Shown here piece by piece: positions 34,695-44,366 of a stretch of 64,000 nucleotides of DNA. Origin of the DNA: CBDBND01 sp965262665 (GTDB lineage Bacteria > Pseudomonadota > Alphaproteobacteria > Rhodospirillales > Rhodospirillaceae); the NCBI GenBank assembly GCA_965262665.1, contig CBDHFR010000004.1, forward strand, positions 3,844,001 to 3,908,000, in the 5' to 3' direction. Within the stretch, counting starts at the first letter, position 1. Each line of letters starts with the position of its first letter. The notes beneath the pieces were generated by a model. It had not been told where the DNA came from, searched no databases, and worked only from the letters and a program-made list of their open reading frames with translations. Both the position numbers and the translations under genes were made by a program.

Positions 34695-35864
34695 ATGAAA
34701 CAGATCTTCACACAGCCTGGCAAGCACGGCATACAACCGCGGACAACCCATGCCGAAGAAGCGCGGCAGGGTTTTGTACGAGGCATGAGACGAATGATCA
34801 CATCCACGCTGACACCCGGTCACCAGACCATTTTTGACGCCCGCATTGCCCCCGTGTTGGAGAAAGAGTATGGGCGGCCGCCCGAGAATCGCTTTGAACT
34901 AAAAGAAGTGCTGCAAAATGATCCCTACCATCAAATGTGGGGGGCCCTATTGCGGAATACCCAGGAATTGATGTGGAACACCGTGTTCGAAACGATTGAG
35001 CGGCAAGCTGGAACGCTGAACGAAATTTTCAAGTCAAAGCAGGAAAACGGGGCCAAAAGCACTATACGCATTAACCCTGACCTACAAATTCCGGCCTACA
35101 GCAAATCGGTACACAATCATGTCATGCCAGGCGGCTACCATGCGGAGATAAACAGAGACGACGTCAGTGCGGGTGCTGCATATGACCACAGCATTCACAT
35201 CTACATGATGGGTGGCATGGGTGATTACAATGACTCCGTCGGTGAGATGTTGAGCGCCTATGTGGAATGGAAGTATCCTGACATGAAACCGGTACGTATC
35301 CTCGATGTGGGCTGTTCGGTTGGACACAGCACCCTCCCCTATACGGACCGTTTCCCCGATGCCGAAATCCATGCCATAGACTTAAGCGCGCCGTTGGTTC
35401 GATACGGCTTTGCCCGCGCCGAATCACTGGGCAAGGCGATCCATTTCTCGCAACAGAATGCTGAATGTACGGATTTCGAAGACGGATCTTTCGATCTGAT
35501 CGTGTCGCACATCGCGATGCATGAAACATCGCTCAATGCGATCAAAAACATCATGAAAGAAGGCCGCCGCCTATTGAAACCGGGTGGCGTGATGGCGCAT
35601 CTGGAAATGTTGCCGTTTTCGAAAAAAACACCCTTACAGCAATATCTGACGGACTGGGACAGCACCAACAACAATGAACCCTTCATCGGTAAGATGAACG
35701 AGCTCGACATGCGTGAGATTCTTCTCGAGGCCGGGTTTAGCGACAGCGAAGCGTTTGTGGAATTTGTGCCCATTAATTTCCAGAATAAGGATGAAGGAGA
35801 CCTGGACTACGCTCACTTGATCGGCACGGAGCGTCATATTTTCGGTGCTCGTAAAGCGGCGTAG
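34695..35864 (+). CDS. SAM-dependent methyltransferase, island paralogue 2
   Basis: A 389-residue relative of the 31.7- and 45.8-kb proteins. The shared N-terminal domain shows IRINPDLQIPAYSKSVHNHV and MPGGYHAEINRDDVSAGA. The methyltransferase domain has motif I ILDVGCSVGHSTLPY, AIDLSAPLVRYGFARAES, DLIVSHIAMHET and LLKPGGVMAHLEML. It begins a + strand run with the hydrolase, amine oxidase and MFS genes. No strong ribosome site precedes 34695; a start at the internal Met around residue 31 is an alternative. The substrate is unknown. Confidence 0.85.
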   Translation: MKQIFTQPGKHGIQPRTTHAEEARQGFVRGMRRMITSTLTPGHQTIFDARIAPVLEKEYGRPPENRFELKEVLQNDPYHQMWGALLRNTQELMWNTVFETIERQAGTLNEIFKSKQENGAKSTIRINPDLQIPAYSKSVHNHVMPGGYHAEINRDDVSAGAAYDHSIHIYMMGGMGDYNDSVGEMLSAYVEWKYPDMKPVRILDVGCSVGHSTLPYTDRFPDAEIHAIDLSAPLVRYGFARAESLGKAIHFSQQNAECTDFEDGSFDLIVSHIAMHETSLNAIKNIMKEGRRLLKPGGVMAHLEMLPFSKKTPLQQYLTDWDSTNNNEPFIGKMNELDMREILLEAGFSDSEAFVEFVPINFQNKDEGDLDYAHLIGTERHIFGARKAA

Positions 35865-35922
35865 ACAGAATACTATCGTGATACTGCGACGCAGAGTTAC
35901 ACCCAGAATTCGGGCGGACATC

Positions 35923-36891
35923 ATGTTGCTCGTGATACTCGGCACCTTTTTGAACATCGCCGGCGCTTCGCTTACGGCCTTAGCAGACACACCTGTCGTC
36001 AAAAGATTGGCCGAACCAGGCGCATTTCAGGACATCGAAAGCGAAAGAGTCGTCGTCGAAGTTCAGGATAGGCCGGAGCCGCTCATCGTCAACGCCACCT
36101 ATCCAACAGCGGAAGGCAGATACCCGGTAATTGCCTTTTCCCATGGAAATTTTTGCGCGGCGACGCGATACGACAAAATCATCCGTCACTGGGTGAGTCA
36201 TGGATACGTGGTGCTTCAGCCATGGCACCTAGACGCGGCGCCCTTCGATCCAGAGTTTCCACATAGTCAACATAAGGTGTAGATTACGCGCATGATTGAC
36301 ATGCAAGCCGTTTTGGATGTCTTGATTTTCAACGGCAGAACGAGAAACACACTTAGTAATAAAATAGACACCTCCAAAGTAATCGCAGCGGGGCACTCTT
36401 ATGGGGCGTTTACCGCCCAATCCACGGCCGGTGCAAGGACAAGATCCCGAGACGGTACAGCAACCGTTATTCAGATCTATGACCGACGCATCTCTGCTGT
36501 GATAGCGATTTCACCGCCGGGAGAGATTGAAAGATTCGTGGACGAAGCAACGGCCTCGGCCATTCGCGTTCCTATGCTCGTCACCACCGGCACACTGGAT
36601 TTCAGTGAGATCATGTGGCCGGACTGGCGGGCACATCGGTTGACCTACGATACCGCTCCGAAAGGTGGTAAATTCCTGTTAGTGTTGAATGGCGGCGACC
36701 ATTATCTCGGGGGTTTGATCTGTTTAAATAGAAATACACCAGATCAGAGCCAAGGCCTTAGTCTGTTAAACGCTGTGACAACCGCGTTCTTAAACAGCCA
36801 CGTATCAAAGACATCGGACTTACAGAGGGTCTCTGAAGAATTAGGGGAATCGGATTCGACTGCATGGTCAGCGGCCCTGGAAATGAAATGA
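35923..36891 (+). pseudogene. exported alpha/beta hydrolase split by an in-frame TAG
   Basis: ATG 35923 opens a signal peptide (LLVILGTFLNIAGASLTALA). The frame continues through PVIAFSHGNFCAATRYDKII to a TAG at 36280-36282, and in the same frame resumes as MIDMQAVLDVLIFNGRTR, VIAAGHSYGAFTAQ (nucleophile elbow GHSYG), MLVTTGTLDFSEI and GGDHYLGGL to 36891. Both halves are needed for a hydrolase of this chlorophyllase/acetylhydrolase type, so a single point mutation disables it unless the stop is read through. Its end overlaps the oxidase start by ATGA. Confidence 0.75.
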
Positions 36892-38312
36892 TGGTCAAGA
36901 AAGGCTACGCGGTAGCACGCCGTGAGGCTCTCACGTTGTTATCGGCTCCCGCGATCGTTGCAGGAATGCCGGGCAGCGGTCGTGCCATGGAACGATCAGA
37001 TGTGATCGTTATCGGCGCCGGGCTTGCAGGCCTCCATGCGGCCATGCTCCTCGAGGCTGAGGGGTTTAACGTGCTAGTGCTGGAAGGCAACAATCGCATT
37101 GGCGGACGAGTCCTCACTATGGACGACGTAGACGGTAAGCCGGAAGCAGGTGGACAACAGATTGGGCCATTGCACGCGCGGGTACGCAGCGCAGTCACTG
37201 ATCTCGGCCTTCACATGTATAAGCCCGATTTGGGTTGGACCGGACTAACAGTAATCACCGGCGGTCAGACCGTAGATGGTGCAGATTGGAGGGATTCGCC
37301 CCACAACAAACTTGCCGGGGAAGAACGGCGACTGCTTCCTTTCCAACTGTTGAAGCATTATATCGACTCGACCAATCCAATGCAGGCCTTTGACGACTGG
37401 CTCGAGCCGGACTTTGCCCATCTCGATATTCCCTTGTCGGACTATCTGAAAGGGGTTGGGGCATCGGACGAGGCGCTGCGTCAAATGGCGGTCGCCAACT
37501 ATACGGAGCTGGAGGCTATTTCGGCGCTCGGGGAGCTGCGTCGCGAGTTGTTTCTCACCACGGCTTATTCCAACGGAACATTCGACTATCTTGAGGGCGG
37601 GATGTCGCGTTTGCCGGAGGCTATGGCGGCGTCATTGAAAAGTGATGTGCGCCTGGGGCATGTGCTGGAAGGCATTATACAAAGCAACGGTAGCGTCGAA
37701 GTCCGATGCGTCAATGGAAACCGTTTTGCCGCGCAGGCGGTGATATGTGCCGTCCCGTTTTCCACGCTCCGCAATGTGGTGTTCGAACCCAAACTGCCGC
37801 ATGCCAAAGATCAGGTCATCGCTCAGCTACCCTACGCCCGGGTAACAAACATCTTTTTCGATGTCTTGGAACCCTTTTGGGGATTGGATGGACTGCCGCC
37901 CTTGATGTGGACTGACAGCCCCATTGAGCGTGTTTTTACCATTCCAGGCGCAGGTGGTTCGGTGGCTTCTTTGTGGTGTTTGATCAATGGCGAAGCTGAC
38001 CGACGCTTTGCCGGATTGTCCGATGACGAAGTCAAAGTCTTTGCGCTGAATTGGTTGGTCAAACTGCGGCCGGCAGCCAAAGACCGAGTCAAACCAGTGA
38101 GAGTGTACTCCTGGAGTCGAAATCCGTTCGCGAAGGGTCACGTCGCCTATTACGGTCCAGGACAAATCGTGGCTTTCAAGTCTGAAATCTCCAAAGCTGT
38201 AAGCCGTATTCATTTCGCTGGCGAACACACGGCCGAGCTTCACTACGGCATGGAAGCGGCCATGGAATCTGGCGAGCGTGCTGCCTTTGAAACTCTCGAA
38301 GCAATCGGTTGA
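36888..38312 (+). CDS. flavin-dependent amine oxidase (FAD/NAD-binding oxidoreductase)
   Basis: About 474 residues. The N-terminus ARREALTLLSAPAIVAG looks like a twin-arginine signal, suggesting export of the folded flavoprotein. The Rossmann motif DVIVIGAGLAGLHAAMLLEA with LVLEGNNRIGGRV follows, and the C-terminal FAD-contact segment is IHFAGEHTAELHYGMEAAME, typical of the monoamine-oxidase fold. It would oxidise an amine or amino acid, producing hydrogen peroxide. The start at 36888 overlaps the hydrolase stop. Probably co-transcribed with the methyltransferase at 34.7 kb and the following MFS gene. Confidence 0.88.
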   Translation: MMVKKGYAVARREALTLLSAPAIVAGMPGSGRAMERSDVIVIGAGLAGLHAAMLLEAEGFNVLVLEGNNRIGGRVLTMDDVDGKPEAGGQQIGPLHARVRSAVTDLGLHMYKPDLGWTGLTVITGGQTVDGADWRDSPHNKLAGEERRLLPFQLLKHYIDSTNPMQAFDDWLEPDFAHLDIPLSDYLKGVGASDEALRQMAVANYTELEAISALGELRRELFLTTAYSNGTFDYLEGGMSRLPEAMAASLKSDVRLGHVLEGIIQSNGSVEVRCVNGNRFAAQAVICAVPFSTLRNVVFEPKLPHAKDQVIAQLPYARVTNIFFDVLEPFWGLDGLPPLMWTDSPIERVFTIPGAGGSVASLWCLINGEADRRFAGLSDDEVKVFALNWLVKLRPAAKDRVKPVRVYSWSRNPFAKGHVAYYGPGQIVAFKSEISKAVSRIHFAGEHTAELHYGMEAAMESGERAAFETLEAIG

Positions 38313-38413
38313 TTAATGTGGGACTCTCGTGGCGAGTGACGCTCTTAGCAACAGCGCGATCAAGGCGACCAAGCCAGGAAAATGAGACCTATGCATATGA
38401 TTGATTTCCCATA

Positions 38414-39824
38414 GTGTCTGAGAACGACACACCCTCCAACACCGTACGCGCAGAAATTACGGGTCAGTCTCCTGGTGAAGTAGACTCAATTCAAACCAAG
38501 TGGCGCAGTAACGAAGACGATTGGTCTCCATCCACGTATTCCTGGTATGTGACTGTCTTTCTGACTCTTGCCTTTGCTCTTGCCTATATAGACCGTCAAA
38601 TCATTTCTTTATTGGTTGGGCCGATAAAAGCAGACCTGGGGCTCACTGATGTTGAAATCAGTCTTTTGGGCGGTCTCGCCTTTGTCCTGTTTTACACTTT
38701 CATGGGTATCCCTCTTGGGCGCCTCACCGATCGGACCAACCGCGTCCGCTTGATTGCGCTAGGGATGTTCTTTTGGAGCTTAATGACCATGGCCTGCGGA
38801 CTGACGCGGTCATTCACTCAACTTTTTTTGGCCCGCGTCGGGGTCGGTGTTGGCGAGGCCACTCTCTCGCCTGCTGCGCTCTCCATCATTGCGGATTACT
38901 TCCCGCGCAGAAAGCTGGGCACAGCCACAAGCGTCTATTTAACTGGTACTTGGATCGGGACCGGGCTGGCATTCATCCTCGGCGGCGCCGTCATTGATTT
39001 TGTTGGTGATGTGGAAACGGTGCCCGTTTTTCTGTTGGGTGACATTAAACCGTGGCAGCTGGTTTTCATCGTCGTCGGCGCACCTGGGATTCTATTTTCC
39101 TTCCTAACTTTAACCGTTCGCGAACCCTTGAGACGCAACCGGCTGAAAGCTGAAGGAGACACGGTTCCGTTTCCTGACGTCGTGAAATTTCTATGGATCC
39201 GGCGGCAGTTTTACCTACTTCACTTTATCGGATTTGGACTTTTTGTCGCCTTTGGTATCGGGGTTGCGTTTTGGACCATCGAATACTTTGTCCGCACGTT
39301 TGACGTTGACCGAAGCTGGATCGGTTACCGTTACGGCGCCCTGGCGGTCATGTTTGGCGCCGGAGGCGCGCTGTCAGCTGGGATAATATCGGATGCTTGC
39401 GCGCGGCGCGGATTGAGGATAGCAAAACTTTTTGTGCCGCTCATTGGCATGTGCCTCATGCTTCCCCTGGGACTTTCATTAGCGGTGGTACCCAATGTCT
39501 TTATCGGCCTTGCCGTCATTGCCTTAATGACGTTTTTTCACGAGTTTTCCCTATGGGCCTGCAGCTGCAGCCATCCAGGTCGTAACTCCCAATGAAATGC
39601 GGGGTGTGGCTGTAGGGGTCTACTTGTTCATCGCTAACAGCCTTGGACTGGTGATCGGCCCGGCTGTAATTGCGATGTTCACGGAGTACGTGTTTGGCGA
39701 TACAGACCAACTGTCCGCCGCCATATCCCTGGCTGCGGTTGTTCTGGTTCCGCCGGCTATTCTGTCAATTGTGGTTTGCCGGAAGGCTTATGACGAGCAG
39801 TTGTCTCAGCTCGAGGGTCAGTGA
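38414..39824 (+). pseudogene. MFS transporter, frameshifted near the C-terminus
   Basis: The first frame (38414-39595) encodes a major-facilitator protein: AYIDRQIISLLVGPIKADLG, LGGLAFVLFYTFMGIPLGRL, RVGVGVGEATLSPAALSIIA, 10 or so helices. Near 39558-39585 the frame is lost in GCCTGCAGCTGCAGCC; the other frame reads AAAAIQVVTPNEMRGVAVGV and completes the last two helices to 39824. One added base would restore a protein of about 470 residues like the tartrate/aromatic-acid-type transporters. Either a real mutation or a sequence error. Start is a GTG. Confidence 0.82.
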
Positions 39825-39854
39825 GGAAGTGATTGCGGGTTAGGCAATACAAAG

Positions 39855-39882
39855 ACCCCGATATTATTTGATATCAAGGGGT
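39855..39882. terminator. hairpin between convergent genes
   Basis: ACCCCGATAT, a six-base loop, ATATCAAGGGGT: a stem of nine pairs interrupted by an AA bulge. It lies between the convergent MFS and hydrolase genes and could terminate both; the U-tract is weak. Confidence 0.45.
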
Positions 39883-39890
39883 TATCTGGT

Positions 39891-39911
39891 TGGTTGCGGT
39901 GCCTGCAACCA
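39891..39911. terminator. second hairpin between convergent genes
   Basis: TGGTTGC, seven-base loop, GCAACCA: a perfect 7-bp stem 9 bases after the first hairpin. No clear U-tract, so a role in termination is plausible but unproven. Confidence 0.35.
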
Positions 39912-39980
39912 GCGTTGTCTACACCTGGTTGAGGCGTGATTGTAAAGGTCCATAGTCCCAGAGAAGTGGCAAACATACAC

Positions 39981-40811
39981 CTACGTGGAGTCCTCGAAAT
40001 CGCCCTCTATAAAACGAACAATCACATCTACATAATCTTTGGCTTTGTCAGGATAGTGAAGCGGGTGCCCACCTATAAATGAATGCCCAACTGCCCCATC
40101 AACCAAACCCAGCTCCTTTTCGTGACAGTTATTTAAAGGATCGGTCTCCGCCGTCAGCGCCAGAGTGGGCACACGGACTTGTTTCAGCGCCGCTTCCATA
40201 TCGTAGTTTTTGAGCGCCTCGGCAGAATCGTCACTTTGCTGGGTTAGCATACTATCAATCACCGCATTGCGGAGATGTGCTGCTCCCTTTTCATCGAGTT
40301 TGAACTTGGAATCCCACATGCGTTGCAGCCAAAGAGAACGCTCCCACACCCAGGCGATGCGAGCGCCGTCCTCAGACCACGATGGCGTGAGTTGTCGGGC
40401 GGTCCTAAGCACCTCTTCACGAAACGACCGGTCCCATACCGGACTGCCATCAAGAATGAGATGGGTGACGCGTTCTGCATGGTAAAGAGAAAGCTCAACA
40501 GCAATTTCCAACGAAAAATGTCCGCCGACGACAGCCGCTTTCTCTATCTCTAGGCCGTCCATCACGGTGGCGATATTGTCTGCGTAGTCTTTGACAACCC
40601 AAGGCGTCGGTCGCGGGTCCGACTGGCCATAGCCCAAATGGTCGGGGGCGTAACCCGCGTAGCCAGCCTCACTGAGATGCCTGAGCACATGAAAGTATTG
40701 ACGACTGGATGCCGGGGTCCAATGCAACAACAGGATAGGAGATCCGGTCCCCGCCGACCTGACATGAACGAAACCGGACGGCGTTTCAACAAAGGAACGC
40801 TTGATTTTCAC
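39981..40811 (-). CDS. alpha/beta hydrolase-fold protein lacking a canonical Ser elbow
   Basis: About 276 residues from GTG 40811, which avoids overlapping the upstream PhyH gene (an ATG at 40862 would overlap it by 34 bp). The fold is recognisable: ILLLHWTPASSRQYFHVLRH, GYAPDHLGYGQSDP, VPTLALTAETDPLN and GGHPLHYPDKA with a terminal His. Where GxSxG is expected the sequence is VVGGHFSLEIAVELS, so the usual Ser nucleophile is not in place. Either catalysis differs or the protein binds without hydrolysing. Downstream of and probably co-transcribed with PhyH. Confidence 0.78.
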   Translation of the reverse strand: MKIKRSFVETPSGFVHVRSAGTGSPILLLHWTPASSRQYFHVLRHLSEAGYAGYAPDHLGYGQSDPRPTPWVVKDYADNIATVMDGLEIEKAAVVGGHFSLEIAVELSLYHAERVTHLILDGSPVWDRSFREEVLRTARQLTPSWSEDGARIAWVWERSLWLQRMWDSKFKLDEKGAAHLRNAVIDSMLTQQSDDSAEALKNYDMEAALKQVRVPTLALTAETDPLNNCHEKELGLVDGAVGHSFIGGHPLHYPDKAKDYVDVIVRFIEGDFEDST

Positions 40812-40828
40812 ACTCTTGTCCGAGTTCG

Positions 40829-41707
40829 TTAAGCCGCTGCATCTTGGGGGTCGCGGCGCCACGTCACGGGTATAACGTCATCCGGAATACGCTTTCCTTC
40901 CTTCAAATGCGCATGATCCTGAAAGGGCGATCGTTTTGCTGTGGGATTGAATTCGTAACGAATATCGCTGCCGATCCAACGTAATGAAAATCCAATGCGC
41001 CGTCCGGTATGGTCGGCGGTACGGGGCAAGGAGGAATGGATGGTTTTTGGGTGAAGGATCAGCATGTCGCCAGCTCTGGCTTCCCAGACCCTGATGTCCG
41101 CGTCAGGCGCACTGGTTCTGTCCAGCAATTCGGACCAGGGATGAAAATTAGGCGGCGCCTCTACGTCTTTTAGAGCCCAAGAGCTGACGAAGCGGTGCGG
41201 ATCCTTGTTGGACTCGGCCAAAGTTTGCAGTGGCGCATTGGTACGATCGATATCGGTCAGGGCCACCCACATGGACGGGCTGTGGTGTCCCCTAAGATGA
41301 AAGAGACATTCATCATTGTGCCAGGGTGTTGCGGTTTCTTCCGCACTGCCTTCTTTCAAGAATGTACCGTCCTGCCACGCCCTCATCTCATCGGACCCGA
41401 TAACGTCGGCGACCAGTTCGGCGCAGTCACTCTCTTCTATAAGCGCGCGCATGTCCGGAACGCGCCAATAGAGATTGATTAGGCGGACGTAACCGTCGTG
41501 ATCCTCGAATTCTACGTCTTTCAAAACGTCATTGGGACCAAAAGACATAGACCCATCCCGAAGTCCTGCGACTATAGAATCGATAACTCGGGTCATGTGG
41601 TCGACCCAGTTTTGTGAAAAAACGCCGGGCACTTGAGTCACTCCGACGTCGTTGTAAGTGTCGATAATTTGTTGGGTCACTTTGGGGTACACGGGTCTTC
41701 GCCTCAC
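40829..41707 (-). CDS. phytanoyl-CoA dioxygenase (PhyH)-family Fe(II)/2-oxoglutarate oxygenase 1
   Basis: A 292-residue non-haem iron oxygenase. The facial triad is visible: H130 and D132 in ATPWHNDECLF, distal His (H224) in ILHPKTIHSSLPR, and the 2-oxoglutarate-binding Arg in GRRIGFSLRWIG. Such enzymes hydroxylate or otherwise oxidise unactivated carbons, coupled to decarboxylation of 2-oxoglutarate. The substrate is unknown and need not be a CoA ester. It leads a two-gene minus-strand unit with the atypical hydrolase, divergent from the LysR gene at 41820, which may regulate it. Confidence 0.88.
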   Translation of the reverse strand: MRRRPVYPKVTQQIIDTYNDVGVTQVPGVFSQNWVDHMTRVIDSIVAGLRDGSMSFGPNDVLKDVEFEDHDGYVRLINLYWRVPDMRALIEESDCAELVADVIGSDEMRAWQDGTFLKEGSAEETATPWHNDECLFHLRGHHSPSMWVALTDIDRTNAPLQTLAESNKDPHRFVSSWALKDVEAPPNFHPWSELLDRTSAPDADIRVWEARAGDMLILHPKTIHSSLPRTADHTGRRIGFSLRWIGSDIRYEFNPTAKRSPFQDHAHLKEGKRIPDDVIPVTWRRDPQDAAA

Positions 41708-41819
41708 GTCACAGGGCAGTTTGTTTGGAATTGCAGCAAATCTAACAAGGTATTTCCCATAAATTCAAATGCGTATTACGACCGTTTCAATATACAATAG
41801 GTTATGAAAGAACCTGGCG

Positions 41820-42736
41820 ATGGAAATGCAGCAATTGCGCTATTTCTTAGCTGCTGTAAAGCACGGCAACATCGGTCGTGCGGCCAAAGAACTCAACATC
41901 ACGCAACCCGCTCTTAGCCGCAGCATCAAAAATCTGGAATCGGATCTCGGCGCGCAGCTGTTGGAACGAGGGCCAAAAGGTGCGCAGCCAACGGTCTTCG
42001 GCAACAGCCTGCGGGAACACGCCCTGGTCATTACCAGCGAAGCGGAACGGGCGGCGGATGAAGTCCGCGCGCTGCAAGGGCTCGGGCAAGGACAGGTAAC
42101 CGTCGGCATCAGCGCTAATTTCGCCACCTATGTTATTCCCGACGCCATCACCCGATTGCTGGAAGAAAACCCACAGGTGAATGTCATCGTCCATACCGGT
42201 CTATTCGACCAGATCATCACCTCATTAAGGCGAACAGAAACAGACCTGGCTTTCACCCTTCAACCGCCGGAAAGAGAGGATAACGACCTGGTGTTTGAGC
42301 CCCTTCTGAAGAACAAGTCGCGCCTCTATGCCCGAGCCGACCACCCCCTCGCTTCCAAAAAGAAAGTAACCCTGAATGATCTGTCACAGTACGGATGGGT
42401 CGCACCCCAGCAGTTGGGTATGGGTCAGTTCTTTAATCGAAGATTCCGCGGTAAAGATGTTCCCATTCCCGCCAAGCCATTAAAACAACGTCTATTGCGT
42501 TTCTCAAACCCGCAATGCTGGCGACCGGATTGCTTTCAGTCCTGCCCGACCACATGGTGCAGGAAGAGGTGAAGCGCGGAGAAATTGTCTGCATTGATCC
42601 CGAACTCGTTACCACGTCCAACACAGCAGGGGTCGTAACGCGTGCTGTTGGCTCACGACCACCAGCTGTCACAGCATTTATCAAAGTGCTCGGTAAAGTT
42701 TGTAAAGAAGCGGAAGAAAAGGAGCAGATCACTTAG
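41820..42736 (+). pseudogene. LysR-type regulator with a one-base frameshift
   Basis: The N-terminal winged helix is intact (QQLRYFLAAVKHGNIGRAAK, LNITQPALSRSIKNLESDLG), followed by most of the substrate-binding domain. Near 42474 the frame is lost; the alternative frame reads AIKTTSIAFLKPAMLATGLL, then SVLPDHMVQEEVKRGEIVCI and runs to 42736. Restoring one A in GCCAAGCC gives a normal protein of about 305 residues. Divergent from the PhyH-1 gene 113 bp away, the classic LysR layout. Its 3' end overlaps the convergent binding-protein gene by four bases. Confidence 0.85.
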
Positions 42737-44253
42737 TCGGTGTTGGGCAAAACCCGCATTTCACCAAACAGGATGGCGCCTGTATTGGACTTGAACTCGG
42801 GCACCCGGGGTGACAGCCCATTGATGCTGACATAGCGGACAAGAGGCAGCGAGGGAACAAGATCATGCAGGCGGGCCATCAGGTCTTGCAACATCGCTTC
42901 TCGAGTCTGTTCATCCATTTCTATGTCCGAAGCGGCGATATCATCTAGGAGTTCAGGCGCGCAAAAATATGGGCCGGCGTAATCGCCGGCAAAGCGTTTC
43001 AGAGTGCGGCTCACTTCACCGTGTTGGTAGTAACTCCAAGGGACAGAGAACGCGTCAATGCCCTCCCAGTCGGCTGCCGTTGCCCGGCGATTGAACTCAG
43101 GAAAGGCAAACCGGCGCAGCTCTGCATCGACCCCGATGGCTGCCCAGTCCTGTGCCATCTGTTGAAAGATCAGAGTGTCCGCCGGGAATTGTCCCGAGAA
43201 CAACCCGATGACCAGATCCAAGCCTTGGCCAAAACCTGCTTCGGTCAGGAGCGATCGAGCAGCGTCGGGGTCATAGGGGTAGGGTTGAATCTCGGGATTG
43301 TAGCCGAACACACCGGGTACACCCCCCTGGTCGGCAACCTCCGTCGTATTGCTCAGCAATTGTTCGACGATGCGTTTTTTATCGACGGCCATGGCCAGCG
43401 CACGCCGCACGCGAATATCGGTTACGGGAGAGGAAGTGTCGCCGCAATTGTGAAAGGCGATTGCCAACACAATGGGACCCAGCTGGCGGTGAACCGTGTA
43501 ACCTGATGCTTCCACAACAGGAATGGCATCGGGATCTATGGCGTTGGCAATGTCCACCGCTCCGGAAAGGAGGCTTTGCAGGCGAGATGACGCATCCGAG
43601 AGGATAATGTATTCGACGCGGTCTATTTGTTCTGGTGGACGCCACGAGTTTTGGGCTCCTGTCATCACCACACCAGATGATCCACCGCGATCCCATTCCA
43701 AAATCGAATACGGTCCGGTTCCGACCGGTTGCCTAGAGAAGGCTGTCCGGCCCCTCTCCCGCCAATCCTGCATGGGAATCATTTTGATGCGGCTCAACTT
43801 GCGAGGCAGTACCGGATCGGGGTTGCGGGTTGAGATCTCAATGGTCAATGGGTCCAGTTTTCGGACACCTTCGATAGACTGCGCCTCAACAGCAATAGGA
43901 AAAGCAAACGACTCAGGTTCAATCAAAAAGTTCAGGAATTCGACAGCGGTATCTGCGGTAAACGGCAAGCCGTTGTGAAACTGAACGTCAGGCCGCAGTT
44001 TAAATTCCCATGTTGTATCCGAGGTCGCTTTCCAAGAGAGGGCAAGCGCGGGCTCAACAACCCCGCCAGATCCGATAATTGTGAGACCATCGAAGACGGA
44101 ACGAATAATTCCGTTTCCAGAATCAAGCGCCAGTGGATCTGCATAGGATGATAAGGGCGTGGACGCGGCCAAGCGAACTGTCTCGGCGGATCCACCGATT
44201 GGCGCGAAGCAAAGCAAAATCGCAAAGAGTGCGATACTCTTACGGACACTCAC
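42733..44253 (-). CDS. family-5 extracellular solute-binding protein 2
   Basis: A 506-residue SBP_bac_5 protein with a Sec signal peptide (SIALFAILLCFAPIGGSA). Family segments: VEPALALSWKATSDTTWEFK, LRPDVQFHNGLPFTADTAVE, SRQPVGTGPYSILEWDRGG, and DIRVRRALAMAVDKKRIVEQ. It is similar in layout to the 32.9-kb protein and probably a paralogue of the same subfamily. Last gene of the minus-strand operon that starts with the TonB receptor; again no ABC membrane components are nearby. Confidence 0.9.
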   Translation of the reverse strand: MSVRKSIALFAILLCFAPIGGSAETVRLAASTPLSSYADPLALDSGNGIIRSVFDGLTIIGSGGVVEPALALSWKATSDTTWEFKLRPDVQFHNGLPFTADTAVEFLNFLIEPESFAFPIAVEAQSIEGVRKLDPLTIEISTRNPDPVLPRKLSRIKMIPMQDWRERGRTAFSRQPVGTGPYSILEWDRGGSSGVVMTGAQNSWRPPEQIDRVEYIILSDASSRLQSLLSGAVDIANAIDPDAIPVVEASGYTVHRQLGPIVLAIAFHNCGDTSSPVTDIRVRRALAMAVDKKRIVEQLLSNTTEVADQGGVPGVFGYNPEIQPYPYDPDAARSLLTEAGFGQGLDLVIGLFSGQFPADTLIFQQMAQDWAAIGVDAELRRFAFPEFNRRATAADWEGIDAFSVPWSYYQHGEVSRTLKRFAGDYAGPYFCAPELLDDIAASDIEMDEQTREAMLQDLMARLHDLVPSLPLVRYVSINGLSPRVPEFKSNTGAILFGEMRVLPNTD

Positions 44254-44366
44254 GCATGGACTTGAGAAACGTAAAATATCTAATCCCTTTCTGCCTGATT
44301 GACCGCGCCACTCTAGTCAACCAGTCGAGCAGGACCATAAGGCAATACCAGGATTAGGTGTTCAGA

